This document shows, in pieces, positions 23,146 through 31,410 of a stretch of 64,000 nt of DNA. The translations under genes were made by a program, and so were the position numbers. The first letter of the stretch is position 1; each line of letters starts with the position of its first letter. Location of the stretch: the NCBI RefSeq assembly GCF_014648695.1, contig NZ_BMRP01000015.1:123918-187917 (forward strand), written 5' to 3'. The notes beneath the pieces were generated by a model, which was given only the letters and a program-made list of their open reading frames with translations, did not search any database and was not told where the DNA came from. This DNA comes from Streptomyces albospinus (GTDB taxonomy: Bacteria; Actinomycetota; Actinomycetes; Streptomycetales; Streptomycetaceae).

Positions 23146-24504
23146 ATGCTCGACGGACTGGGCCGGTACTGCGCCGAGGTGCTGACGGAGCACGGGTGCC
23201 CCTCGGTTTCGGTCGCGGTGGCCGAGCGGGGTGAGGTGGTGCTCGCCGAGGCGTACGGACTGGCGGACGTCGCCGCCGGGCGTCCGGCCACTCCCGGCAC
23301 CGTGTACGCACTGGGCTCCATCACCAAGCCGATCACGGCCACCGCCGTCTGCGCCGCGGCCGATGACGGACTGCTGGACCTGGACGCGTCCGTGCCGGTC
23401 GACCGCCGCCACCCCTCTCCGACGGTGCGTCAGCTGCTCCGGCACCGGGGCGGTCTCGGCGCCCACTACGACTGGGACTACGGCGACGGCCGGCGGCGGA
23501 TCGACGCGGACCGCTACACCGTGCTGCACCGGCCGCCGGGCACCGGCTTCGAGTACGCCAACCTCGGCTACCGGCTTCTGGGACAGGTGCTGGAGCAGGC
23601 CACCGGGCAGGAACTCGGCGCGTACGTCCGGGAGCGGGTGTTCGCCCCGCTCGGGCTCACCGCCTGCCACCTCGGGGAGACGTATCCGGGCCCGGCCCCG
23701 CGGGCGGTGCGCTACACGGTCGACGGCCGGCCGTATCCGGACTACGGCTGTAGCCACCCCGGCGCCACCCTCGGCTGGGCCACCGCTGCCGAACTGGCGG
23801 TCTTCTCGCAGTCGTACGACCGCCTGCTGAAGCCGGAGACGGCCGCGGCGGTGCGGGATGCGCTGCCGGTCAACCGCCACGTCGGGTACGGGCTCGGCTG
23901 GTGCGTGTCGTACGGCGACGGGCCGGTGGTGCAGAGCCACAGCGGCGGTGGGGGCGGCGTGGCGGCGATGGCGGTCGCGGTACCCGCGCAGCGCCTCTCG
24001 GTGGCGGTGCTGACCAACTGCACCGGCAAGGGGGCGCGCGATGCCGTCGTGCGGTATGTGCTGGATGCCCTGGTGCCGGGATATACGGGCGAGTGGATCT
24101 CCCCCGTGGTCGACGACCCGGTACGTCCGCTGGACCTGCCGGAGGGTATCTGGGCGGGCGGGATCCGCACGCCGGAGGGCACCCTCCCGGTCGAGCTGCG
24201 GGTGGCGGAGGGCGGCGAGATGGTGCTGCGGGTGGCGGGTGAGCGTGCCGCCGGCCCGGCGGATGCCTCGGAGGCGTGGGACCTGCGGGCCGAGGTCCCC
24301 TTGCAGCTGCCGACCGCCGACGCACGGGTCAGCAGCCCCGTGCTGGGAGTGCGTCTGCGCCTCGACGAGGGCCTGCTGACCGGCGTGGCCTACGCCTACA
24401 AGAACGGCGATGCCGAGGGCCTGCTCGGCAACTTCCTCAGCCATCCGTGCACCTTGCGGCCCGCGGACGCCACCGAAGCCCTCACCGGAAGACCTCCCAA
24501 CTGA
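23146..24504 (+). CDS. Serine hydrolase of the class C beta-lactamase/penicillin-binding family
   Basis: A 452-residue serine beta-lactamase-like hydrolase. The catalytic S-x-x-K is SITK (residue about 58, in ALGSITKPITA), the Y-x-N motif is YAN (about 137, in GTGFEYANLGYRLLG) and HSGGGGG near residue 265 occupies the place of the KTG/HTG triad. The C-terminal about 110 residues are an extra beta-rich domain. No signal peptide is seen when starting at the ATG with GGGAGGGTGGG upstream, so it is probably cytosolic, unlike true beta-lactamases. Family members include esterases, peptidases and EstB-like enzymes; the substrate is unknown. It stands alone between the WYL regulator and MarR genes. 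Confidence 0.85.
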   Translation: MLDGLGRYCAEVLTEHGCPSVSVAVAERGEVVLAEAYGLADVAAGRPATPGTVYALGSITKPITATAVCAAADDGLLDLDASVPVDRRHPSPTVRQLLRHRGGLGAHYDWDYGDGRRRIDADRYTVLHRPPGTGFEYANLGYRLLGQVLEQATGQELGAYVRERVFAPLGLTACHLGETYPGPAPRAVRYTVDGRPYPDYGCSHPGATLGWATAAELAVFSQSYDRLLKPETAAAVRDALPVNRHVGYGLGWCVSYGDGPVVQSHSGGGGGVAAMAVAVPAQRLSVAVLTNCTGKGARDAVVRYVLDALVPGYTGEWISPVVDDPVRPLDLPEGIWAGGIRTPEGTLPVELRVAEGGEMVLRVAGERAAGPADASEAWDLRAEVPLQLPTADARVSSPVLGVRLRLDEGLLTGVAYAYKNGDAEGLLGNFLSHPCTLRPADATEALTGRPPN

Positions 24505-24556
24505 CGCCCGCTGCCAGGCTGTTGGTCTCCCACACCATGTCTCGTACACATTTCCA

Positions 24557-24580
24557 ACAGCGCTTATATAAGTACTGTTA
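24557..24580. promoter_or_regulatory. MarR operator candidate
   Basis: AACAG-CG-CTTATATAAG-TA-CTGTT: a perfect central 10-bp palindrome flanked by matching AACAG/CTGTT arms. It is strikingly AT-rich for this genome and lies 12 bp before the MarR ATG; TACTGT within it could serve as a -10. It probably gives autorepression of the MarR-MFS operon. Confidence 0.75.
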
Positions 24581-24591
24581 CGCTGCCGCTC

Positions 24592-25110
24592 ATGGCCCAG
24601 GACCCCGCGCTCCGCCCGAACACCACCCCCGACCCCACCCACCGGAGCCGCTGGCGTCCACTGCGGCTGCTCCAGGCATCGATGGACGCGGATATCGCCC
24701 GGATCTACGCGGAGCGGCAGATCGACGGGCTGAAGCCGAACTACGTGAGGGAGCTGCTCCGGCTGCACGCCCTCGGGCCGATGACGATCACCGAGCTGGC
24801 CGAGTCGGTCGGCTACACGCATTCGGCGCTCAGCCAGAAGGTGGCCGCGATGCGCGCGGCCGGGTGGGTGCGGACCGTGGCGGGCGAGGACGCGCGCACG
24901 AAGAAGGTGGCGCTCACGGAGCGGGCCGGCGCCGTGGTCGGCCGGCTGGCGGCGGAGTGGCGGGCGACCGAAGCCGCCCTCGCCGAGCTGGAGGCGGAGA
25001 TTCCCTATCCGCTGACCCAGGTCGTCACCGATATCGAGCGGGCGCTGGAGCGCAGGAGCTTCCACGACCGGATCGCCGAGAAGCTGGCCGCGGACCCGGC
25101 ATGGGACTGA
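24592..25110 (+). CDS. MarR family transcriptional regulator
   Basis: A 172-residue MarR-type winged-helix protein: NYVRELLRLHALGPMTITEL and AESVGYTHSALSQKVAAMRA form the helix-turn-helix, and GEDARTKKVALTERAGAVVG is the Asp-x-Arg wing typical of MarR. MarR repressors usually control drug efflux and respond to the exported compound or to an antibiotic. Here the very next gene, overlapping by ten bases, encodes an MFS exporter-like protein, and a strong palindrome precedes the operon, so a drug-inducible efflux unit is the natural reading. Confidence 0.87.
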   Translation: MAQDPALRPNTTPDPTHRSRWRPLRLLQASMDADIARIYAERQIDGLKPNYVRELLRLHALGPMTITELAESVGYTHSALSQKVAAMRAAGWVRTVAGEDARTKKVALTERAGAVVGRLAAEWRATEAALAELEAEIPYPLTQVVTDIERALERRSFHDRIAEKLAADPAWD

Positions 25111-26393
25111 GGCGTGTGAAGGGGAAGGGGGACGGGACGGGCGCCCGGGGTGTGCTGCTGGACGTGGCACCGCTGCGGTCGTCACCGACCTTCCGGCGGT
25201 TGTGGATCGGTACGGCGCTGTCCGGGCTCGGCAGCCAGATGACGCTGGTCGCCGTGATGTTCCAGGTCTGGCAGTTGACGCACAGCACCGCCTGGACCGG
25301 CGCGGTCGCCCTCGCCCAGGCCGTTCCGCTCATCGTGTTCGGGCTGTTCGCCGGGTCGGTCGTCGACCGGGTGGACCGGCGGGCGTTCTACCTGTGCACG
25401 ACCCTGGGGCAGGCCGGGTGTTCGCTCCTGCTCGCCGTGCAGAGCTTCCTCGGCGGCCTGCCGGCGGCGGGTGTCCTGCTCCTGGTCGCGGTGCAGTCCT
25501 GTTTCGTCGCCGGCAGCGGACCGGCGTTCCGCACCTTCGTCCCGCACCTGCTGCCGAAGCGGCAACTGGCCGCCGGGCTCGCGCTGAAGCGGATCGCTTT
25601 CCAGGGCGCGATGCTGCTGGGGCCCGCGCTGGGTGGGGTGGTCCTCGGCGAGCTCGGCATCGGCGCCTGCTATCTGGTCGACGCGCTGACGTTCGCCGCG
25701 GGGCTCTACGGGGCGTTCGGTCTGCCGCCGTTACCGCCGGGAGACGAGCCGGCGAGGCCGGGGCTGCGCGGCGTACGGGACGGCCTGGCCTTCCTGGTCC
25801 GCACCCCGGTCATACGCGGGGCCCTGCTCACGGACCTGGCCGCCACCGTGCTGTCGATGCCGATCAGCCTGTTCCCGCTGGTCAACTCCGAACGGTTCGG
25901 GGGCAATCCGCGGACGCTCGGGCTGTTTCTCACCGCGCTGGCCGCCGGCGGCGTGGTCGCGTCCGTCTTCTCCGGGAGTTTTACCCGGCTCCCCCGCCCC
26001 GGTCTGGTCATGCTCGGCGGATCGGCCGCCTGGGGCGGGGCGTTGGCGCTGTTCGGGCTGTCGCCCAACGCGTGGTGCGGGCTGGCCTTCCTGGTCGTGG
26101 CGGGTGCCGCGGACACCGTGTCCGTGGTGTCCAGGAACACCCTCGTCCAGACGCACACCCCGAGCGAACTGCTCGGCCGGGTGGGCGCCGCCGAGCAGAT
26201 CGTCGGGCAGGGCGGCCCGGACCTGGGCAATATGCGCGGCGGTCTCGTGGCGGACGCGACGTCGGGTGCCGCGGCTCTGGTCAGCGGCGGCCTGCTGTGC
26301 ATCGGCGCGGTCGTCCTGGTGGGCCTGGGCACGCCGGGTCTGCGCGGGGCCGACGCGACCGCCACCGCACAAACGGCGCCAACCGGCCCGTAG
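25101..26393 (+). CDS. MFS efflux transporter (EntS/DHA3-type), contains a TTA codon
   Basis: A 430-residue major facilitator transporter with 12 predicted helices. Visible family features: SPTFRRLWIGTALSGLGSQM at the start of helix 1, the loop 2-3 motif GLFAGSVVDRVDRR, and PSELLGRVGAAEQIV in the C-terminal half, all typical of the enterobactin exporter-like (EntS) or macrolide efflux group. The ATG overlaps the 3' end of the MarR gene; a GTG 15 bases further on is an alternative start. Codon 211 is TTA (25731-25733), predicting bldA dependence of translation. The C-terminus (after the last helix) is short and Ala/Thr-rich. The substrate is unknown, probably a hydrophobic drug or metabolite. 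Confidence 0.87.
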   Translation: MGLRRVKGKGDGTGARGVLLDVAPLRSSPTFRRLWIGTALSGLGSQMTLVAVMFQVWQLTHSTAWTGAVALAQAVPLIVFGLFAGSVVDRVDRRAFYLCTTLGQAGCSLLLAVQSFLGGLPAAGVLLLVAVQSCFVAGSGPAFRTFVPHLLPKRQLAAGLALKRIAFQGAMLLGPALGGVVLGELGIGACYLVDALTFAAGLYGAFGLPPLPPGDEPARPGLRGVRDGLAFLVRTPVIRGALLTDLAATVLSMPISLFPLVNSERFGGNPRTLGLFLTALAAGGVVASVFSGSFTRLPRPGLVMLGGSAAWGGALALFGLSPNAWCGLAFLVVAGAADTVSVVSRNTLVQTHTPSELLGRVGAAEQIVGQGGPDLGNMRGGLVADATSGAAALVSGGLLCIGAVVLVGLGTPGLRGADATATAQTAPTGP

Positions 26394-26510
26394 CGCAGCG
26401 CGGCGCGCGGCGGCGGCGCGGAAAGTGCGAGGGCGCCCCCGTCATCTCGTGGGGCGGGCGGCATACTTGCCGGTCGGCGCGACGCGATCATTCGCATGTG
26501 AGGAGCAGTC

Positions 26511-27107
26511 ATGTCCGACCAGCCCACCGCCGAGAAGACGACCTTCAGGACGGTCTTCGAGGTGGGCCCCGCTGCGCTGGAGCAGGCGCAGGGCATTGCC
26601 GACGCGTTCCAGCACGCCATCGCCCCGGCGACCGTGGATTTCGACTTCGGTGAGATCAGCCGGGCGGCGGGCGCCATCCCCGGCGGTTCGACGGTCAAGA
26701 TCGTGCGCGGCTGGGGGCTCCAGGAGACGGCTCCCGTGGGCGTCATGGTGCTCTCGCTCAGGGAGGCGGTCCGCCAGGCGCTCACGCACCCGTTCAGCAA
26801 CCCCGTCTTCTGGGACAAGGCCGAGGCCGCGCTCGCCGAGGCCTTCCTCGGCCTCGACGCGCAGGAGGGCACGCACCTCTCGTTCCACGGGGACTCCGCG
26901 GAGAGCACCAGCTACTACTACAACGTGCTGTTCGCCCTCCAGGACGAGGAGACCGAGGGCCACGTCTACGCTGTCGCCTGCTGTGTCGACGTGACCCTGG
27001 CGCTGACCGCGGACGAGGTGCGGACGCTGGCCCTCGACGACGTCGTGCGGTGCGGGATCCGGCTGAACGCGATCGCCGTACGGCAAGGGCTCCCCGGCGC
27101 GGCCTGA
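26511..27107 (+). CDS. Unrecognised cytosolic protein
   Basis: A 198-residue protein that I do not recognise. It starts at an ATG with GAGGAGCAG upstream. Composition is soluble and mixed alpha/beta: an N-terminal helix (PAALEQAQGIADAFQHAI), an acidic strand VDFDFGEISRA, aromatic-rich NPVFWDKAEAAL and SYYYNVLFALQDEETEG, and a late segment with adjacent cysteines (AVACCVDVTLALTADEVRTL). No signal peptide, membrane segment or nucleotide-binding motif is visible. It is not obviously in an operon: about 117 bp after the MFS gene, and followed by a phosphatase gene remnant on the opposite strand. Confidence 0.6.
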   Translation: MSDQPTAEKTTFRTVFEVGPAALEQAQGIADAFQHAIAPATVDFDFGEISRAAGAIPGGSTVKIVRGWGLQETAPVGVMVLSLREAVRQALTHPFSNPVFWDKAEAALAEAFLGLDAQEGTHLSFHGDSAESTSYYYNVLFALQDEETEGHVYAVACCVDVTLALTADEVRTLALDDVVRCGIRLNAIAVRQGLPGAA

Positions 27108-27174
27108 CGCCCGGGGGCCCCAGCCGGGTGCGGCCGGGGTCCGGCGCCCCGGGGCCCGGTGCGGGTGCGGGCCA

Positions 27175-27423
27175 GGGCCGCACCCGCCATTCGCGCAGCA
27201 GGATCGTGGCGTCGTCGTTCAGCGTGTTGCCGTGGTGCTCCATGGTCGAGTGGATCAGGCTGCGGAGCGCCTCGGCGGCGGGTTCGCCTGCGGCGGTGGC
27301 GCGGATGATGTCGGCGGTGAGACCTTCGAGGCCCAGGGGGGCACCGCCGGCCATCCGTGCTTCGGTGACGCCGTCGGTGTAGAGGGGCACGCGGTCGCCC
27401 GGCTCCAGGGCGACCTGGCGGAA
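27175..27423 (-). pseudogene. C-terminal remnant of a SpoIIE/PP2C-type phosphatase
   Basis: About 83 residues match the end of SpoIIE-family serine phosphatases: FRQVALEPGDRVPLYTDGVT, EARMAGGAPLGLEGL and NTLNDDATILLREW, including the Asp-Gly and Asn-Asp-Asp metal-site motifs. The N-terminal three quarters of the domain and any start codon are missing; upstream sequence is low-complexity, and the frame runs through without a native stop into the gene on the other strand. Such phosphatases usually act in anti-sigma/anti-anti-sigma cascades. The remainder of the 640-bp gap holds a terminator and the leader of the Clp gene. Confidence 0.7.
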
Positions 27424-27514
27424 GGCCGCCTGCGGCGCCGGGCGGCGCGGCGAGCGGCCGGGCGGGCGCCGGGCCGGTGCGGCGCCGTGCGCCGTGCAGC
27501 GGTGAGGCTCTGAG

Positions 27515-27547
27515 CGGGCCAAGCCGCTCCGCGGGCGGCTTGGCCCG
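27515..27547 (+). terminator. 12-bp hairpin terminator
   Basis: CGGGCCAAGCCG pairs perfectly with CGGCTTGGCCCG around a nine-base loop. It insulates the Clp gene from upstream transcription; it could equally act for the opposite strand. Confidence 0.65.
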
Positions 27548-27751
27548 GGGTGTCATTCGGGGGTGCCGCCCCCGGGTTCCGCGCTCCCCTGTCCCCCGGG
27601 TGCGGACAGCCCGCCGGGCGCGGATCCTGAAGCAGAGGAGTCGAGGAGTCGCAGCCGACGACTGCACGGGGGAGCACTGCACAGGAATGAGCGCTACGAA
27701 CCCGACCAGACAGCGTGTCGCGGCACCGTCGTGACAGCGGAACGGACGCAC

Positions 27752-30352
27752 ATGAGCAACGGATTCATGGGTCCGGAGGGTAATGGCCCGGACTCGTTTG
27801 GTGACTTTCTCTCGCGGTTCTTCGGGCGCAGCGCGCAGTCACCCGCCGGCGAGGGAGGACAGCCCATGCCCAGGCAGGCGGACATCGCCCGGCTGATGAG
27901 CGGCTCCGCCCGGGATCTGGTGACCTCCGCTGCCGCGTACGCCGCCGAACACGGCAGTCCCGAACTCGGTACCGAGCATCTGCTGCGGGCGGCCCTCAGC
28001 ACGGAGCCGACCCGGAGCCTGATGCGGCAGCAGGGTGCGGATCCGGATGCGCTGGCGGCGGAGATCGACCGCAATGCGGGCTCCGGGCCGCTGCAGAAGA
28101 GCGTCGCGGTGACACCGGCGGTGAAGCGGGCGCTGCTGGGGGCGCATGAGCTGGCGCGCGGCACGGGGGCCTCGTACATCGGTCCGGAGCATGTGCTGGA
28201 GGCGCTGGCCGGGAATCTGGACTCGGCGGCCGGGCGGATTCTGAACCTCGCGCACTTCGATGCGCAGGCGTCGGCCGCCTCGCACGGCAGCGCCGGCGGG
28301 CATCCGCCGGCGGGGTCGGGCGGCGAGCACGGGGCCGTACCGCATCACGACACGCCGACGCTGGACAAGTACAGCCGCGATCTGACGGATCTCGCGCGAG
28401 CCGGCCGGATCGATCCGGTCATCGGCCGCGAGGAGGAGATCGAGCAGACGATCGAGGTGCTGTCGCGGCGGGGGAAGAACAACCCGGTGCTGGTCGGTGA
28501 CGCGGGGGTCGGCAAGACGGCGATCGTGGAGGGGCTGGCGCAGCGGCTGGCGGACGGGGACGTGCCGGAGACGCTGGCCGGGCGGCGGATCGTGGCGCTG
28601 GATCTGACCTCGGTGGTCGCCGGTACGCGGTACCGCGGTGACTTCGAGGAGCGGATGAACAACATCATCGAGGAGGTCCGCGCGCACACCGACTCGCTGA
28701 TCGTCTTCATCGACGAGCTGCACACGGTCGTCGGTGCGGGCGGCGGCACGGGGGACGGCGGAGCACTGGAGGCCAGCAACATGCTCAAACCGGCGCTGGC
28801 GCGGGGCGAGTTGCATGTCATCGGGGCCAGCACGCTGGAGGAGTACCGGCGGCACATCGAGAAGGACGCGGCGCTCGCCCGCCGCTTCCAGCCCATCATC
28901 GTGCCCGAGCCGACGATCCCCGACACGGTGGAGATCCTGCGCGGGTTGCAGGACCGCTACGAGGCCCACCATCAGGTGCGCTACACGACCGAGGCGGTGC
29001 TGGCGGCCGTGGAGCTGTCCGACCGCTACATCACCGACCGGTTCCTGCCGGACAAGGCCATCGATCTGATCGACCAGGCGGGCGCCCGGGTACGGCTGCG
29101 CTCGGCCACCAAGACCACCAGCGTGCGCGATCTGGAACGCGAGGTGGAGCAGCTGGTCCGGGACAAGGACCAGGCGGTCGCCTCCGAGCAGTACGAGCGG
29201 GCGACCGAGCTGCGGGACCGGATCTCCGACCTCAACCAGCGGATCGAGGGCATCCAGACGAACCAGGAGGCGCGGCCGGTGGTCGGTGACGGCCGGATCG
29301 TGGAGGTGACTTCCGAGGACATCGCGGAGGTCGTGTCACGGCAGACCGGCGTACCGGTGAGCAGTCTGACGGAGGAGGAGAAGGACCGGCTGCTCGGGCT
29401 GCAAGGGCGGCTCCAGGGGCGGGTGATCGGGCAGGAGGACGCGGTGACGGCCGTCTCGGAGGCGGTGCTGCGCTCGCGCGCCGGGCTCGCCGACCCGAAC
29501 CGGCCGATCGGCAGCTTCCTCTTCCTCGGTCCGACCGGTGTCGGCAAGACGGAACTCGCCCGGGCGCTTGCCCAGGCGCTGTTCGGCAGTGAGGACCGGA
29601 TGGTACGGCTCGACATGAGCGAGTATCAGGAGCGGCACACGGTCAGCCGGCTGATCGGCGCCCCGCCCGGATACATCGGCCATGAGGACGCGGGGCAGCT
29701 GACCGAGGCGGTACGCCATCACCCGTACTCGCTGCTGCTGCTCGACGAGGTCGAAAAGGCCCATCCGGACGTCTTCAACATGCTGTTGCAGGTCCTGGAC
29801 GACGGACATCTGACGGACTCTCAGGGACGGACGGTGGACTTCAAGAACACCGTGATCGTGATGACCAGCAACCTCGGCTCGGAGGCGCTCAGCGGCGGTC
29901 GCGGGGTGCTCGGTTTCGGTACGGCAGAGGCGGGAGCGGGGGCGGACGACGGTGCGCGGGAGCGGGCGCTGGCGGCTCTGCGCGGGCACTTCCGGCCCGA
30001 ATTCCTCAACCGGCTCGACGAGATCATCGTGTTCCGGCAGCTCACCGACAAGCAGTTGCACCAGATCACCGGTCTGCTGCTGGAGGGGACGGGCCGCCGG
30101 CTGCACGCCCAGGGCGTCTCCGTCGACTTCACCCCGAGGGCGGTGGACTGGCTCACCCGCCGCGGGCACCAGCCCGAATACGGCGCCCGGCCGCTGCGCC
30201 GCACCATCCAGCGCGAGGTCGACAACCGGCTGTCCCGGCTGCTGCTCGACGGGGCGCTGTCGACCGGGGACCAGGTGCAGGTGGACGTCCAGGACGACGA
30301 GTTGGCGTTCCACGTCACCGAGCAGGCGAAGAACCCGGCGCCGACGAGCTGA
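27752..30352 (+). CDS. ClpC-type Hsp100 AAA+ unfoldase
   Basis: An 866-residue two-ring Hsp100 ATPase. Order: a Gly-rich leader (about 1-40), Clp N-domain repeats (about 50-185), a disordered linker (HGSAGGHPPAGSGGEHG), first AAA+ domain with GDAGVGKT (about 249-256) and IVFIDELHT, a UVR-like middle segment (KDQAVASEQYERATELRDRI), second AAA+ domain with GPTGVGKT (about 592-599) and LLLLDEVEKAHPD, and a C-terminal D2-small domain. The tripeptide LGF in GVLGFGT occupies the ClpP-docking loop position, so a protease partner is possible. It differs from housekeeping ClpC by the leader and linker, suggesting a paralogue. I see no HspR or CtsR operator upstream. It is followed by a DUF6328-like gene. 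Confidence 0.92.
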   Translation: MSNGFMGPEGNGPDSFGDFLSRFFGRSAQSPAGEGGQPMPRQADIARLMSGSARDLVTSAAAYAAEHGSPELGTEHLLRAALSTEPTRSLMRQQGADPDALAAEIDRNAGSGPLQKSVAVTPAVKRALLGAHELARGTGASYIGPEHVLEALAGNLDSAAGRILNLAHFDAQASAASHGSAGGHPPAGSGGEHGAVPHHDTPTLDKYSRDLTDLARAGRIDPVIGREEEIEQTIEVLSRRGKNNPVLVGDAGVGKTAIVEGLAQRLADGDVPETLAGRRIVALDLTSVVAGTRYRGDFEERMNNIIEEVRAHTDSLIVFIDELHTVVGAGGGTGDGGALEASNMLKPALARGELHVIGASTLEEYRRHIEKDAALARRFQPIIVPEPTIPDTVEILRGLQDRYEAHHQVRYTTEAVLAAVELSDRYITDRFLPDKAIDLIDQAGARVRLRSATKTTSVRDLEREVEQLVRDKDQAVASEQYERATELRDRISDLNQRIEGIQTNQEARPVVGDGRIVEVTSEDIAEVVSRQTGVPVSSLTEEEKDRLLGLQGRLQGRVIGQEDAVTAVSEAVLRSRAGLADPNRPIGSFLFLGPTGVGKTELARALAQALFGSEDRMVRLDMSEYQERHTVSRLIGAPPGYIGHEDAGQLTEAVRHHPYSLLLLDEVEKAHPDVFNMLLQVLDDGHLTDSQGRTVDFKNTVIVMTSNLGSEALSGGRGVLGFGTAEAGAGADDGARERALAALRGHFRPEFLNRLDEIIVFRQLTDKQLHQITGLLLEGTGRRLHAQGVSVDFTPRAVDWLTRRGHQPEYGARPLRRTIQREVDNRLSRLLLDGALSTGDQVQVDVQDDELAFHVTEQAKNPAPTS

Positions 30353-30410
30353 GCCGGGAACCGGATACGGGAATCGGGTACGCGGCAATGCGCGGAGACG
30401 GCGAGGAGAG

Positions 30411-30911
30411 GTGAACCAGGGCGAGCCGGCCGGCCCGGAGCCGCACGGTCGTCACGAGACGCCGGAGGAGCGTGCCGACCGGCGGTGGAGCGAACTCCTG
30501 CAAGAGGTACGGGTCATCCAGACCGGCGTGCAGATCCTCTTCGGGTTTCTGCTCACCGTCGTCTTCACCCCGCGGTTCGCCGTCCTCGGCCAGGCCGACC
30601 GCGTCATCTACGTCGTCACCGTGCTGCTGGGCGCGGCCACCACCGGTGCGCTGGTCGGGACGGTGACCTTCCACCGGCTGGTCACCGGGCACCGGCTCAA
30701 GCCGCAGACCGTGCTCTGGGCCTCGCGGCTGGCGCTCGTCGGTGTCGTACTGCTGCTGGCCACGGTCGCCTCGTCGCTGCTGCTGATTCTGCGTATCGCG
30801 CTGAACGGCAGTGCCGCGCCCTGGGTCGTGGCGGGCCTGGTCGCGTGGTTCGTCCTGTGCTGGTTCGCACTGCCTGCCTGGGTCCTGCACCGCTACTCGT
30901 CGCGGCAGTGA
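30411..30911 (+). CDS. DUF6328-like four-helix membrane protein
   Basis: A 166-residue membrane protein: a charged N-terminus (ETPEERADRRWSELLQEVRV), then four hydrophobic segments beginning with IQTGVQILFGFLLTVVFTP and ending with WVVAGLVAWFVLCWFALP. The RW.ELLQE.R..QTG.QIL.GFLL pattern is characteristic of the actinobacterial DUF6328 family, whose function is unknown. The start is GTG with GAGGAG upstream. It lies 58 bases after the Clp gene in the same direction, so it may share its transcript. Confidence 0.75.
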   Translation: MNQGEPAGPEPHGRHETPEERADRRWSELLQEVRVIQTGVQILFGFLLTVVFTPRFAVLGQADRVIYVVTVLLGAATTGALVGTVTFHRLVTGHRLKPQTVLWASRLALVGVVLLLATVASSLLLILRIALNGSAAPWVVAGLVAWFVLCWFALPAWVLHRYSSRQ

Positions 30912-31101
30912 GCTGCCTCTGCGGGTGGACGGGGCCGGTGCGACGATGGAAGGGAGGTGCCGGCGGGCGCGCCGAGCCGGAAGCGCCCGACATCGCAGGG
31001 GGCTCACCTCGCGGTGCGTTCACCGGAGCCGTCGCCACACCCAGTCACACCCAGCCACACCCAGCCAAGGGTCCAGGGATCTGCGGAACGGAGGGATCAC
31101 C

Positions 31102-31368
31102 ATGGCAGTCTGCGAAGTCTGCGGGAACGACTACGCGCGGGGATTCGAGGTGCGCACCGCGGGCGAGGTCCATGTCTTCGACTGTGTGGAGTGCGCGGCG
31201 CATCTGCTCGCCCCGACCTGCGAGAACTGCGAGTGCCGGATTCTCGGCCACGGCCTGGAGGCGGACGGCCGGTATTTCTGCTGTGCGCACTGTGCACGGA
31301 TCCGGGGAGTCACGGAGCTGGCCGACAACACCAGAATGGCCGCGGGCCCGGCGCTGCATGCGAGATGA
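31102..31368 (+). CDS. Cysteine-rich prokaryotic metallothionein-like protein
   Basis: An 88-residue protein with ten cysteines and several histidines in the first 65 residues: CEVC (4-7), CVEC (28-31), CENCEC (40-45) and FCCAHC (59-64). The spacing CxxC...CxxC...CxxCxC...CCxxC resembles the prokaryotic metallothionein family (SmtA-like), which buffers zinc or cadmium; a zinc-ribbon structural role is the alternative. The ATG follows GGAGGGATC. The C-terminal 20 residues lack cysteine. Its stop codon lies inside a long bidirectional terminator hairpin. Confidence 0.75.
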   Translation: MAVCEVCGNDYARGFEVRTAGEVHVFDCVECAAHLLAPTCENCECRILGHGLEADGRYFCCAHCARIRGVTELADNTRMAAGPALHAR

Positions 31369-31400
31369 GGCGGCCGTCCCCAAGGGACAGCCGCCTCATC
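31364..31400. terminator. Bidirectional 17-bp terminator between convergent genes
   Basis: GATGAGGCGGCCGTCCC pairs with GGGACAGCCGCCTCATC through 17 positions (one G-U/A-C) around the loop CAA. It serves the metallothionein-like gene on one strand and the repeat-containing membrane protein gene on the other, and includes the stop codon of the former. Confidence 0.85.
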
Positions 31401-31410
31401 CGCTTGCCGC

